From contig QJYK01000128.1 of NCBI GenBank assembly GCA_003248075.1, positions 1 to 64,000 on the forward strand: 64,000 nt of DNA, given 5' to 3'. This document shows, in pieces, positions 1 to 7,933 of this stretch. The translations under genes and the position numbers were made by a program. Position 1 is the stretch's first letter; the number at the start of each line of letters is the position of its first letter. This DNA comes from Gemmatimonadota bacterium (GTDB lineage: Bacteria > Gemmatimonadota > Gemmatimonadetes > Longimicrobiales > Gaopeijiaceae). Below the pieces are notes generated by a model. The model saw only the letters and a list, made by a program, of their open reading frames with translations, had not been told where the DNA came from and searched no databases.

Positions 1-53
1 GGCTCCGGGGCCCGAAGTTCTCGACAGGCAGCACCCCCGAACCTGGGACGACC

Positions 54-443
54 ATGTCGGACTCGAAGAAGCGACTCATCGTGGTGGGGGACCGGGTCCT
101 GATCGCTCCGGAGGAAGGGGAGGAGCGGACCAGGGTCGGCCTCTACCTGCCGGCTACGGCCGTGGACAATCAGGCGGTCCAGGGCGGAACGGTCGTGGCG
201 ACCGGTCCCGGCACCGCGGTCTCGGCTCCCACGGAGCTGGACGAGGAGCCGTGGAAGATCGGCGCGACCGAGCCGCGCTACATGCCGTTGCAGGCCCGCA
301 TCGGCGACTACGCGATCTTCTTCCGACGGGCGGCGGTGGAGATCACGTTCGAGGGCACGCGCTACCTGGTCGTGCCACAGGCGGCCATTCTCACCCTCGT
401 GCGGGAAGAGGACGAACAGGACCCGGGCCTTCTCCCGTTCTAG
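54..443 (+). CDS. GroES/Cpn10-like co-chaperonin-fold protein
   Basis: The 129-residue product resembles the chaperonin-10 family: an N-terminal GDRVLIAPEE strand, a GLYLPATA segment, GGTVVATGPG, then a GDYAIFF strand and a C-terminal VVPQAAILTLV strand. Cpn10 proteins cap GroEL and are usually about 95 residues. This one carries roughly 30 extra residues (about 60-90) between the glycine-rich strand and the GDYAIFF strand, and no groEL lies beside it. It may therefore be a divergent paralogue rather than the housekeeping GroES. ATG is the first start in the frame, but no strong Shine-Dalgarno is visible. The downstream rRNA methyltransferase frame begins right after its stop. Confidence 0.75.
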   Translation: MSDSKKRLIVVGDRVLIAPEEGEERTRVGLYLPATAVDNQAVQGGTVVATGPGTAVSAPTELDEEPWKIGATEPRYMPLQARIGDYAIFFRRAAVEITFEGTRYLVVPQAAILTLVREEDEQDPGLLPF

Positions 444-558
444 ACGGCGAGTAAGGCGCTCGCCCGGGCGCGTCCGGTCCGTCGATCTGGGCCGCTACCG
501 CGCCGTCGTCGACGACTGGTCCGCCTTCGTCCGGGCCGCCGAGCGCGAAGAGCCGACC

Positions 559-1947
559 GTGTTCCGCGTGCGCGAGGGGCGCATCGCCGCGTCCGACCTG
601 GCGGCGCGTCTGGAAGCGCAGGGCTTTCGCCTCCGAACGCTGGAAGGAATGCCTGGCTTCCTCCAGGTCGAGCATGGCCCGCGCCCGGTCTCGCTCACGC
701 TGGAGCACTGGCTGGGGCTGCTCTACGTGCAGCAGGCTTCCACCGGCATCGCCGCTCCGCAGCTCCAGGCGCAGGGCGGAGAGCGGGTACTCGACCTGTG
801 CGCCGCACCCGGCGGCAAGACCACGCACATCGCGGAGCTCATGCGGGAAACCGGCGCGTTGGTGGCCGCCGAGGTGAGCGAGGGGCGGATCCGGGGACTG
901 CTCGGGAACATCTATCGCCTCGGTCTCACGAATGTCCTGGTGGTGGCGGCGGACGGGCGCGACTTCCCCGACGGCGCGACCTTCGACCGCGCGCTCGTCG
1001 ACGCACCCTGCTCCGGGGAAGGGACGCTTCGGCGTCGCGGCGGTCGGCCACCCGACCAGTCGGCTTCCTTCCTTCGCCACGTCACGCGCGTCCAGGAGAC
1101 CCTGCTCCGCCGGGCGATCCGGATCGTGCGACCGGGGGGAACGATCCTTTACGTGACATGCACGTTCGCGCCGGAGGAGAACGAGGCGGTCGTGTCCCGT
1201 GTGCTCGCCGACGCTCCGGTGGAGCTGGAGCCTCTCGAGCTCCCGGTCCCGCACGCCCGCGGCCTGACCGCATTCGGCGACCAGCGCTTCGATGCGCGCC
1301 TCGAGGGCGCGGCTCGCGTCTACCCGCACCACCTTGACTCCGGCGGGCTGTTCCTCGCGCGGCTGCGCCGGCTGGACGACGGCACCCCTGCGCGCCCGTC
1401 CGCCTGGCGGCCGGTGCCGCAGGTTTTCCCTGGCGACGCCATGACCGACGCGCAGGCCGGCTCGTTGATCCAGACCGGCGTGGTCCCGACCCTGGACCAT
1501 TTCGGCGTCGACCCGTCGCGTCTCACGGACCTGGGCTGGATGACCCGCGGCGGGCGCCTCTGGCTCCACGGAGCCACGTCCTGGCCGGTGGAGTCGTGGA
1601 GCCCCGGCGACTGGCGGGTCGTGTCGTTGGGCTTCCGCGCCCTGGAGTTCGACCCATCCGGGCGGCCGCGGCCCACCAACGACCTGCTCCAGTGGCTGGA
1701 CGGCGCGTGTACCGGGTCCACGGTGGACCCGGACGACCGCCAGCTCACCGAGCTCCTGGCGGGCGCGCCCGTCGCGTGGCCCATGGAGCTCAGCGGCCTT
1801 CAGGCCATGCGCTGGCGCGGACGTGTTGTGGGTCGCGGCGTGCCGACGACGGCGGGGCTGCGCAGCGAGATCTCGAAGGCCCGCGCTCGCGACCTCGCCG
1901 CGGTGGTCAGCGGGGGCTCGGCGGAGGTCCGGCCCGCAGACGACTGA
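559..1947 (+). CDS. RsmF/NOL1-NOP2-Sun family rRNA (cytosine-5) methyltransferase
   Basis: SAM-dependent RNA m5C methyltransferase, 462 residues from the GTG listed. The SAM-binding motif is DLCAAPGGKTTHIAELM (about 80-96). Two cysteine motifs follow: VDAPCSGEGTLRR, and VTCTFAPEENEAVV with the catalytic TC pair. A C-terminal extension of about 150 residues (RGGRLWLHGA...NDLLQWL) fits the PUA-like region of RsmF/YebU-type 16S rRNA enzymes. The frame stays open upstream of the GTG without an ATG/GTG/TTG, and the translated stretch (YRAVVDDWSAFVRAAERE) looks like the missing N-terminus. The true start may be a rare codon such as CTG, or the sequence may hold a small error. The 3' end overlaps the convergent Nudix gene by about 40 bp. 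Confidence 0.88.
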   Translation: MFRVREGRIAASDLAARLEAQGFRLRTLEGMPGFLQVEHGPRPVSLTLEHWLGLLYVQQASTGIAAPQLQAQGGERVLDLCAAPGGKTTHIAELMRETGALVAAEVSEGRIRGLLGNIYRLGLTNVLVVAADGRDFPDGATFDRALVDAPCSGEGTLRRRGGRPPDQSASFLRHVTRVQETLLRRAIRIVRPGGTILYVTCTFAPEENEAVVSRVLADAPVELEPLELPVPHARGLTAFGDQRFDARLEGAARVYPHHLDSGGLFLARLRRLDDGTPARPSAWRPVPQVFPGDAMTDAQAGSLIQTGVVPTLDHFGVDPSRLTDLGWMTRGGRLWLHGATSWPVESWSPGDWRVVSLGFRALEFDPSGRPRPTNDLLQWLDGACTGSTVDPDDRQLTELLAGAPVAWPMELSGLQAMRWRGRVVGRGVPTTAGLRSEISKARARDLAAVVSGGSAEVRPADD

Positions 1948-2290
1948 CGAAGCGCGCGTCGGCCGGGGCCAAGCGCAGGGTAGCGAGCTCTTCCGGCGTG
2001 AACCATCCGACGCTGGAGTGTTCGACGGGAGCGGGCTCGCCGACCGCATCCACCTCGACGAAGCGTACGATGAAGGGGGATTCGGGGTCATGGACCTCGA
2101 GGAGCAGCGCGCCCAAGGCGCGCGCTTCCATGCGGAGCTCCTCGCGTAGCTCCCTCCGGACGGCGGCCAGCCAGTCTTCCCCGGGGTCGAGCTTGCCGCC
2201 CGGGAACTCCCAGAGGCCGCCGTGCCGCTTCTCGGGTGGTCGGCGACCGACGAGATAGCGTCCGTCCCGGGCGATCACGGCGGCCACCAC
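1907..2290 (-). CDS. Nudix (MutT-like) NTP pyrophosphohydrolase
   Basis: Hydrolyses nucleoside diphosphates linked to another moiety. The similarity is to the MutT/8-oxo-dGTP sanitising branch. The Nudix box is complete: GKLDPGEDWLAAVRRELREE matches GX5EX7REUXEE. The GLWEFPGG lead-in is also typical of MutT. The ORF track begins at 2617, but those residues overlap the ADOP permease in another frame. The family N-terminus (VVAAVIARDGRYLVGRRP) points to GTG at 2290, giving about 127 residues, a normal MutT length. The permease stop lies only about 20 bp upstream, so the two are probably co-transcribed. The exact substrate cannot be read from the sequence. Confidence 0.85.
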   Translation of the reverse strand: MVAAVIARDGRYLVGRRPPEKRHGGLWEFPGGKLDPGEDWLAAVRRELREELRMEARALGALLLEVHDPESPFIVRFVEVDAVGEPAPVEHSSVGWFTPEELATLRLAPADARFVSRLRAGPPPSPR

Positions 2291-2309
2291 CGGGATGTCC
2301 GCCGACCCG

Positions 2310-5030
2310 CTACTCCGCACGCAGCGCCACCACCGGATCGACCCGGGAGGCCCGTCTCGCCGGGAGCCAGGTTGCGGAGACCGCGACCACCAGGAGGAGC
2401 GCCGGGGCGACGACGAACGAGATGGGGTCGACGGGGGATACCTGGAAGAGCACCGAGCGCATGAGCCGGGTGAGCGCGGCGGCGCCGCCGAGGCCGAGGA
2501 CGACGCCCGACGCGGCCACCCATGCGCCCTGCTGGAAGACGAGCCCGCGGATGTCCTCGCGCTTGGCGCCGAGGGCCACACGCACGCCGATCTCCCGGGT
2601 CCGTTGGCTGACGACATAGCTGATCACGCCGAACAGGCCGACCGCGCCCAGGAAGAGCGCTACGCCCGCCGCGATCGCGAGAAGCACCATCGTGAACGAG
2701 GTGCCTGCGATGGCGGCGGCCGTCACCTCCTGCATGGAGCGCACCGAAGTGATCGGAACGGTCGGGTCGAGCTCGGTCACGATCTCGCGAATGGCCTCCA
2801 CCGGCACCGCGACTCCCGGGGCGCTCCGCACCAGAACGTACATCCAGCTCAGGTTCGGGTACCCCCAGTCCGCGACCCGCATGGGTAGGTACGCCCAGGG
2901 GCCCGGCGCTTCACGGATGCTGCGCTCGCGCGCGTCGGCGACCACGCCCACGATGCGCGCGTAGGTTCCTTCCTCGTCCCAGCGGATCCCCTTGCCCAGC
3001 GCTTCGCCGCCCAGGAATCGATCCCGGAACGACGCGTTCACGAGCATCACGGGGGCCGCTCCGTCCTGCCAGTCGTCGCGGTCGAGGGTACGTCCCTCGA
3101 GCAGCTCCTGTCCCATCGACGCCAGATAGTCGGCGGCGATCACCTTGTACATGGATACGGGCGGCAGCTCTTCGTCGGAACGCTCGATCCCCTCGACATA
3201 GAACGATCCGCCGTTGGCGGAGCCCCTCCCGAGCGGGACGAGCGAGGTCAGACCCACGTCCAGGATACCCGGAAGCGTGGCCACCCTGTCCGCTACCTCC
3301 TGATGGAAACGCGCGGCCTCGGCGTTGTCGGCCCCCTCGACGAGGGACATCCCCACCGTGAGGACATCGCGTCCGTCGAAACCGGGGTCGATGGTACGGA
3401 GAGCCTGGAAGGAGCGGAGCATCAGTCCCGAGCCCACCAGGAGGACGAGCGCGAGTGCGAGCTGGCCTGCGACCAGCACGTTGCGTGTGCGGTGCCGGGC
3501 GCGCCCGTCGGTGGTTCCGCGGCCGCCGTCGCGCAATGCCCGTGCGAGCCGCCCCCCGCCGTAGCGCACCAGCGGGAAGGCCCCGAGCGTCAGAGCCGTG
3601 ACGACCGACAGTGCCGAGGCGAACCCGAAGGTCGTCGCGTCCATGCCCAATTCGTGCACCCGAGGCAGCGCGGCGGGTCCGTTCGCAGCCAGCAGCTCGA
3701 TGCCCGCCCACGCGAACGCCACTCCGAGGGCGCCCCCCGCCACTCCGAGCAGGACTGCCTCCGCGAGGAAGCCGGCGGCGATGCGCCACACGCCGGCACC
3801 CATCGCGGCGCGCACCGCGAGCTCCTTCTGACGCGATTCCGCGCGTACCAGGAAGAGGTTCGCCACGTTCGCGCACGCGATCAGCAGGACGACGCCCACG
3901 GTGCCCAGAACGATCCAGAGGGCATCGGCCACGTCCTTCCCCACGATGCGATCCTGGAACCGCTGTACCGTCACCGTCCAACCGGCCTGTCGCAGGAACT
4001 CCGCTGTGAGATCGGGGAAGTACTCGGGAATCCGCGCTTGAAGCTCCGTGGCGCGGCTCTGGGCGTCAGCGACCGAGAGGCCGTCCGCGATGCGGGCGAT
4101 CGCGGGCAGGCCGAAGGTGCCGAACGGGCCGTGTGGGTCGATGCGCATCGGCTCGAGGGCCACCGCGCCGACGCTCGGAAAGGCGAAGCCGCGCGGCATG
4201 ACCCCCACGATCTCCGTGACCACGCCGTCCAGCTCGATCGTACGCCCGACCACGTCGGGATCGGAGCCGAAGCGCGACCGCCAGGCTGCGTCCATGAGGA
4301 GCACCACCGGCGCGGCACCTTCGGCGACGTCGCCCTGGTTGAACGGCCGGCCCATCACCGGCTGCACCCGGAGGACGTCGAAGATCTCGGGAGTGACCGC
4401 GCCGAGCTCCACACGCTCGGGGCGGGGGCCGCCCACCAGGTTGCGGTCCGGGGTGCCGAACGCCGCGAGCGCTGCGAAGAAGTCTGCATCCTCGCGGTAG
4501 AAGTTCTGCATCCCCTGGGAGCTCTCCAGCTCGGGAAGGTCGAGCCCGGGCGCGTGGTGGCGGAGCGCCACGATCCGGTCGGAGTCCGGATAGGGCAGGG
4601 GCCGAAGGAGCACCGTATTCACCACGGCGAAGATCGCGACGTTCGCACCGATCCCCAGCGCCAGCGTCAGCACCGCCGCACCGGAGAATCCCGGCCGGCG
4701 CGCCAGCGCGCGGGCGGCCTGCCTCAGCTCGATCAACCAGCTCATGATCCCGTCCCCCCATCCGAGCCCGTCGGAGCGGGCGCCTCGTCCACGGCCGCCA
4801 CGGGCGGCCCACCATTCCGCTGGAATGCGGGCGACCAGGTCAAGGGCCGCCCGTATCCCTTCGGTCCACGCCGCGCGCGACCCCCTCGTCGCTCTGGTCG
4901 CCGCCAACGTCCGCTCAAGGTCCCGTTCCGCGTCCGACAGCCACTCGCATCGGAAACGACGCGGCATCAGGCCCGCCAGCGTCCGGTAGACGGCGAGCGG
5001 GAACCGAACCGAGAGGGGAAGACGCTTCAC
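2310..5030 (-). CDS. ADOP-type ABC transporter permease (FtsX/MacB duplicated)
   Basis: A 906-residue inner-membrane permease of the 'acidobacterial duplicated orphan permease' type. About 80 N-terminal cytoplasmic residues (PRRFRCEWLSDAERDLERTL) precede the first MacB periplasmic-core unit (ARALARRPGFSGAAVLTLAL, then a long extracytoplasmic domain). An FtsX block near 370-470 (IACANVANLFLVRAESRQKE) follows, then a second periplasmic domain and a final FtsX block (ISYVVSQRTREIGVRVALGA). There is no ATPase gene next to it, as usual for ADOPs. Its ATG overlaps the PadR stop by 4 bp (ATGA), so the two genes are translationally coupled. Substrate unknown; MacB relatives move peptides, lipoproteins or drugs, or act as mechanotransducers. 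Confidence 0.92.
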   Translation of the reverse strand: MKRLPLSVRFPLAVYRTLAGLMPRRFRCEWLSDAERDLERTLAATRATRGSRAAWTEGIRAALDLVARIPAEWWAARGGRGRGARSDGLGWGDGIMSWLIELRQAARALARRPGFSGAAVLTLALGIGANVAIFAVVNTVLLRPLPYPDSDRIVALRHHAPGLDLPELESSQGMQNFYREDADFFAALAAFGTPDRNLVGGPRPERVELGAVTPEIFDVLRVQPVMGRPFNQGDVAEGAAPVVLLMDAAWRSRFGSDPDVVGRTIELDGVVTEIVGVMPRGFAFPSVGAVALEPMRIDPHGPFGTFGLPAIARIADGLSVADAQSRATELQARIPEYFPDLTAEFLRQAGWTVTVQRFQDRIVGKDVADALWIVLGTVGVVLLIACANVANLFLVRAESRQKELAVRAAMGAGVWRIAAGFLAEAVLLGVAGGALGVAFAWAGIELLAANGPAALPRVHELGMDATTFGFASALSVVTALTLGAFPLVRYGGGRLARALRDGGRGTTDGRARHRTRNVLVAGQLALALVLLVGSGLMLRSFQALRTIDPGFDGRDVLTVGMSLVEGADNAEAARFHQEVADRVATLPGILDVGLTSLVPLGRGSANGGSFYVEGIERSDEELPPVSMYKVIAADYLASMGQELLEGRTLDRDDWQDGAAPVMLVNASFRDRFLGGEALGKGIRWDEEGTYARIVGVVADARERSIREAPGPWAYLPMRVADWGYPNLSWMYVLVRSAPGVAVPVEAIREIVTELDPTVPITSVRSMQEVTAAAIAGTSFTMVLLAIAAGVALFLGAVGLFGVISYVVSQRTREIGVRVALGAKREDIRGLVFQQGAWVAASGVVLGLGGAAALTRLMRSVLFQVSPVDPISFVVAPALLLVVAVSATWLPARRASRVDPVVALRAE

Positions 5031-5383
5031 ACGCTTCCCAGGGCCCTTGTTGCCCTCGCCGCGTCCACGAGGGCCTGCAGCCGGTCGGTTTCCCCGCGGA
5101 GCGCATCCCGTCCCCTGGGTGTCAGCCGATAGTACCGGCGGCGCTGATCGTCGTCAGGATCGTCCTCCCCCTCCAACGCCTCCACCAGGCCCGCGTCGGA
5201 CAGGTCCCGCATCGACCCGTAGAGGGTGGCCGGCCACAGCCGGACGGCCCCGTCGGTCCGCTTCTCCACCGCCTCGCGGATCGAGAATCCGTGTCGGGCT
5301 CCATCCGCGAGCGCCAGGAGGATGTGGAACCAAACCGGCTTGAGCGGGATCGGCGAGGAGCGGCGAGACGGTCGAGGGGACAT
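5027..5383 (-). CDS. PadR-family transcriptional regulator
   Basis: A 118-residue winged-helix protein. The segment VWFHILLALADGARHGFSIR is the PadR signature helix pair, LWPATLYGSMRDLSDAGLVE is the recognition helix, and RRYYRLTPRGRDAL is the wing. PadR proteins are dimeric repressors, and this branch is habitually encoded just before ADOP permeases, as here (4-bp ATGA overlap with the permease). It very probably represses its own operon, and a candidate operator lies just upstream at 5417-5450. The inducer is unknown. Confidence 0.9.
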   Translation of the reverse strand: MSPRPSRRSSPIPLKPVWFHILLALADGARHGFSIREAVEKRTDGAVRLWPATLYGSMRDLSDAGLVEALEGEDDPDDDQRRRYYRLTPRGRDALRGETDRLQALVDAARATRALGSV

Positions 5384-5416
5384 GGCGGCGGGGGTCGAAC
5401 GAATCGGGAGCGTAAA

Positions 5417-5450
5417 TCAGTATAACCCGATACCGATATTATTCAATACT
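5417..5450. promoter_or_regulatory. Candidate PadR operator: spaced inverted repeat
   Basis: The hexamers CAGTAT (5417-5422) and ATACTG (5445-5450) form a perfect inverted repeat separated by 22 bp. It lies in an A/T-rich patch that stands out from the GC-rich surroundings, 34 bp upstream of the padR start. The distal arm overlaps the last codons of the MFS gene. The position suggests autoregulation; the assignment is an inference. Confidence 0.45.
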
Positions 5451-6683
5451 GTTCACACCCGGACGGCCGCCGGGGACGTAGAGCGCCAGCCCCGCACACG
5501 CCAGTGCCGCCATGGTCGCGCCGAAGAGGAAGGGGGCCGACGGTCCCAGGCCTGCCCAGGGGCCAATCCCCTGCCAGAGGAGGCCAGCGATCAGCGAAGC
5601 GGGCAGCGCCGCGAGGCCGATCGCCGCATGGTAGGTGCCGAAAGCCGTACCCCGCAGCTCGGGGGCCACGAGGTCGGCGACCAGCGCCTTCGCGGCTCCG
5701 GCAGCCATCCCGTGGTACATGCCGTAGACGACGAAGAGCGCGATCACCTGGACCCGGCTCTCGGCCATCGCGAAACCCAGGTAGACGAGGGCGTATACCA
5801 CCCAGGCCGCGGCGAGGACGCGCTTGCGCGGGAAGCGGTCGGCGAGCCGACCCGCGGGGGCCGCCACCGCCGTATAGACCAGATTGAAGCCGACCAACAT
5901 CCAGAGAAGCCCGAGCACCCCCAGGCCGCGCTCTTGTGCGCGCAGGATGAGAAAGGCGTCCGAGGAGTTGCCCAGCTGGAACGCCGTCGAGACCGCGAGG
6001 AACATGCCGAAATCGCGTCCCAGCCCCTTCAGCGTCAGACTCGGTCGTCGCGACGGTGGGCCCGCTCCGACGGGGACGTCCTCGGCGCCGAGCGCGAGCA
6101 CGACGACCGCCAGAACCGCCGGCGCAACGGACCATGCGACGAGGGTTCTGAAGGTGGCCGCCTCCAACCGAAGCCCTCCGCCCTGGTCGTAGGCCACGAT
6201 CGCCAAGGCCGCGAGGAGCCCGAAGACGGCGCCCCCGGTGTCGGCGGCCCGGTGCAGGCCGAATGCGAGGCCCCTGCGCCCGGGCGCCACCGAATCGGCC
6301 AGGAGCGCGTCGCGCGGAGCCGTGCGCACGCCCTTGCCCACGCGGTCGGACCAGCGCACCAGTGCAACGACGGGCCAGGTCGTCGCGAGCAGATAGAACG
6401 GCTTCGAGGCCGCGGACAGCGCGTAGCCCGCGACGGCCAGGCGCTTACGCGCGCGCAAACGGTCGGACAGCCATCCGGAGCCGAGCTTGAGCACGCTGGC
6501 GGTAGCCTCCGCGACGCCTTCGACGACGCCCACCGCCCAGGTACGCACGCCCAGGACGTTGGCGAGGAAGAGCGGCAGGACGTTCTGGAGCATCTCGCTC
6601 GAGACGTCCGTGAGGAAGCTCGTCGCGCTCGCCACCCAGACGTTGCGGTGGAGCCCGGAGGCGCGTGTGGGGGCGTCGGCCAT
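5439..6683 (-). CDS. MFS transporter (12 TM predicted)
   Basis: A 414-residue major facilitator protein. The loop between helices 2 and 3 reads GSGWLSDRLRARKRLAVAGY, the family A-motif. A second copy, PAGRLADRFPRKRVLAAAW, sits near residue 270 at the start of the second six-helix half. RWSDRVGKGVRTAPRDALLADSV after helix 4 is conserved in a subgroup of uncharacterised MFS drug/metabolite exporters. The upstream 58-codon ORF ends one base before this ATG and in turn overlaps the M28 peptidase stop, so the three form one minus-strand operon. Substrate not predictable. Confidence 0.88.
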   Translation of the reverse strand: MADAPTRASGLHRNVWVASATSFLTDVSSEMLQNVLPLFLANVLGVRTWAVGVVEGVAEATASVLKLGSGWLSDRLRARKRLAVAGYALSAASKPFYLLATTWPVVALVRWSDRVGKGVRTAPRDALLADSVAPGRRGLAFGLHRAADTGGAVFGLLAALAIVAYDQGGGLRLEAATFRTLVAWSVAPAVLAVVVLALGAEDVPVGAGPPSRRPSLTLKGLGRDFGMFLAVSTAFQLGNSSDAFLILRAQERGLGVLGLLWMLVGFNLVYTAVAAPAGRLADRFPRKRVLAAAWVVYALVYLGFAMAESRVQVIALFVVYGMYHGMAAGAAKALVADLVAPELRGTAFGTYHAAIGLAALPASLIAGLLWQGIGPWAGLGPSAPFLFGATMAALACAGLALYVPGGRPGVNSIE

Positions 6684-6684
6684 G

Positions 6685-6861
6685 TCAGAGCCCGATCGTG
6701 GTCCCGATCGCGAGTGAGAGAGCGCCGACCGTGTCCGTGATCTCGTCCGACACCCGGTCGTATTCGCCGAGCGGCAGGGTCCAGCTCGCGAGCGCCGCGA
6801 TCACCACGCATGCGGAGTGGAGCACGAGCGGATAGGGGAGCCGCGGCGCATTCCGTGTCAT
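6685..6861 (-). CDS. 58-residue membrane ORF resembling a YfcC-type transporter N-terminus
   Basis: Too short for the ORF track. The ATG overlaps the M28 peptidase stop by 4 bp (ATGA), and its TGA is one base from the MFS ATG, so it sits snugly inside an operon. It starts MTRNAPRLPYPLVLHSACVV, and TLPLGEYDRVSDE follows one hydrophobic helix. That hydrophobic helix plus 'LP-GEYDR' pattern resembles the first helix and loop of YfcC/C4-dicarboxylate anaerobic carriers (about 450 residues). After residue 43 the resemblance ends with another short hydrophobic stretch. It is either a degraded transporter start or a real small membrane protein; the tight overlaps favour translation. Family assignment is from memory and uncertain. 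Confidence 0.5.
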   Translation of the reverse strand: MTRNAPRLPYPLVLHSACVVIAALASWTLPLGEYDRVSDEITDTVGALSLAIGTTIGL

Positions 6862-7832
6862 GGAGTCGGGTGTGTCTCGAGGGGAAGGGTCTCGTCGAGC
6901 GCGAGCAGTGTGGTCAGGATGGTGCGCAGCGCGTTCAGGTACTCACCCGGGTCGACGTTCTCGAAGTCGTCGGTCGGGCGGTGATAGTCCGGATGGTCCT
7001 CGACGCCGAAGTAGAGGAACGGGATCCCCTCCTGAAAGAAGGCGGCGTGGTCCGAGGAGCGGGTCCAGTCGTCTCCCTCCGGCGCGCCCGGTCGGTCGTG
7101 TCCGAGGGCCAGCTCCACCGGCGAGGTCGCGGCCACTCGCTCGAGCAGCGGTACGAGCGCAGGCGTGTGTGCGCCGCCGGCGGCCCACAGGAGTCCGCCG
7201 GTGCGCGCGACCATGTCGAGGTTGACGTCGATGGCGACCTGCTCGAGTGGCACCGGCGGATCGGCGACAAAGGCGTGGGCGCCCCTGAGCCCCGATTCCT
7301 CCGCGTCGAAGGCCACGAACAGGATCGAGTTCCGGGTCGTGGTCGCGCGCAGTGCCCGAGCGATGGCCAGGAGCGCTGTGGCCCCCGAGGCGTTGTCGTC
7401 CGCCCCGTTGAAGACGACGCCGTCGCGTACGCCCAGATGGTCGTAGTGTGCCGAGACCACGATGTAGCGCTCCGGGTGCTCGGAGCCGGTCCTTCCGCCG
7501 ATGAGGTTGACCCCTTCCCGCGCCTCCGCCTCCCCCGCGGGGAGCCAGCTGAAAGGCCAGTCGAACACCCCCCCGACGGGCTCGACGCCTGCGGACCGGA
7601 ACCCCTCGGCGAGATAGGCGCGGGCGAGGGCCGCACCCTGGGTCCCGGTCGCCCGGCCCGCCAGGGGGTCGGACGACAGGTACCGGAGGTCCTCCAATAG
7701 CTGGACGCTGTCGGCGGAAAGGGCCTCCAGGGGTGTGACCGGGGGCGCCTGGGCGCGAGACCCACAGGCGACGCAAAGGCACAACGCGGCGACGGCCGCG
7801 GCGGTCTTCGAAGCTGCGATCGGCATCGGCAC
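6858..7832 (-). CDS. M28-family zinc metallopeptidase, lipoprotein
   Basis: A 324-residue exported aminopeptidase-like enzyme. A signal peptide ends in the lipobox-like LCVAC (Cys about 23), implying a lipid anchor. The di-zinc ligands of clan MH are visible in order: VSAHYDHLG (His), NGADDNASG (Asp), FDAEESGLRG (catalytic and ligand Glu), NLDMVAR (Asp) and PDYHRPTDD (His). The length is typical for compact M28 enzymes. Such enzymes release N-terminal amino acids from peptides in the periplasm or at the cell surface. It is the first gene of an operon with the 58-residue ORF and an MFS transporter, which could import the products; that link is an inference. Confidence 0.92.
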   Translation of the reverse strand: MPMPIAASKTAAAVAALCLCVACGSRAQAPPVTPLEALSADSVQLLEDLRYLSSDPLAGRATGTQGAALARAYLAEGFRSAGVEPVGGVFDWPFSWLPAGEAEAREGVNLIGGRTGSEHPERYIVVSAHYDHLGVRDGVVFNGADDNASGATALLAIARALRATTTRNSILFVAFDAEESGLRGAHAFVADPPVPLEQVAIDVNLDMVARTGGLLWAAGGAHTPALVPLLERVAATSPVELALGHDRPGAPEGDDWTRSSDHAAFFQEGIPFLYFGVEDHPDYHRPTDDFENVDPGEYLNALRTILTTLLALDETLPLETHPTP

Positions 7833-7933
7833 GCAAGGTACGGTGCGAGGCGCGTCGCGGCACGGGCCGTTCCGCGGGCGCCGGTGGGGCCGCTACCTTC
7901 AGCCGGTCGACAACCTCGCCACGGAGTCGAGCC

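Noticed and set aside
391-2091. 566-residue minus-strand ORF
   Set aside because: Antisense shadow of the RsmF-like gene; Arg/Pro/Gly-rich without motifs.
3303-5132. 609-residue plus-strand ORF
   Set aside because: Antisense to the ADOP permease, low-complexity His/Arg/Glu composition typical of GC-rich shadows.
5226-6740. 504-residue plus-strand ORF
   Set aside because: Antisense shadow of the MFS gene.
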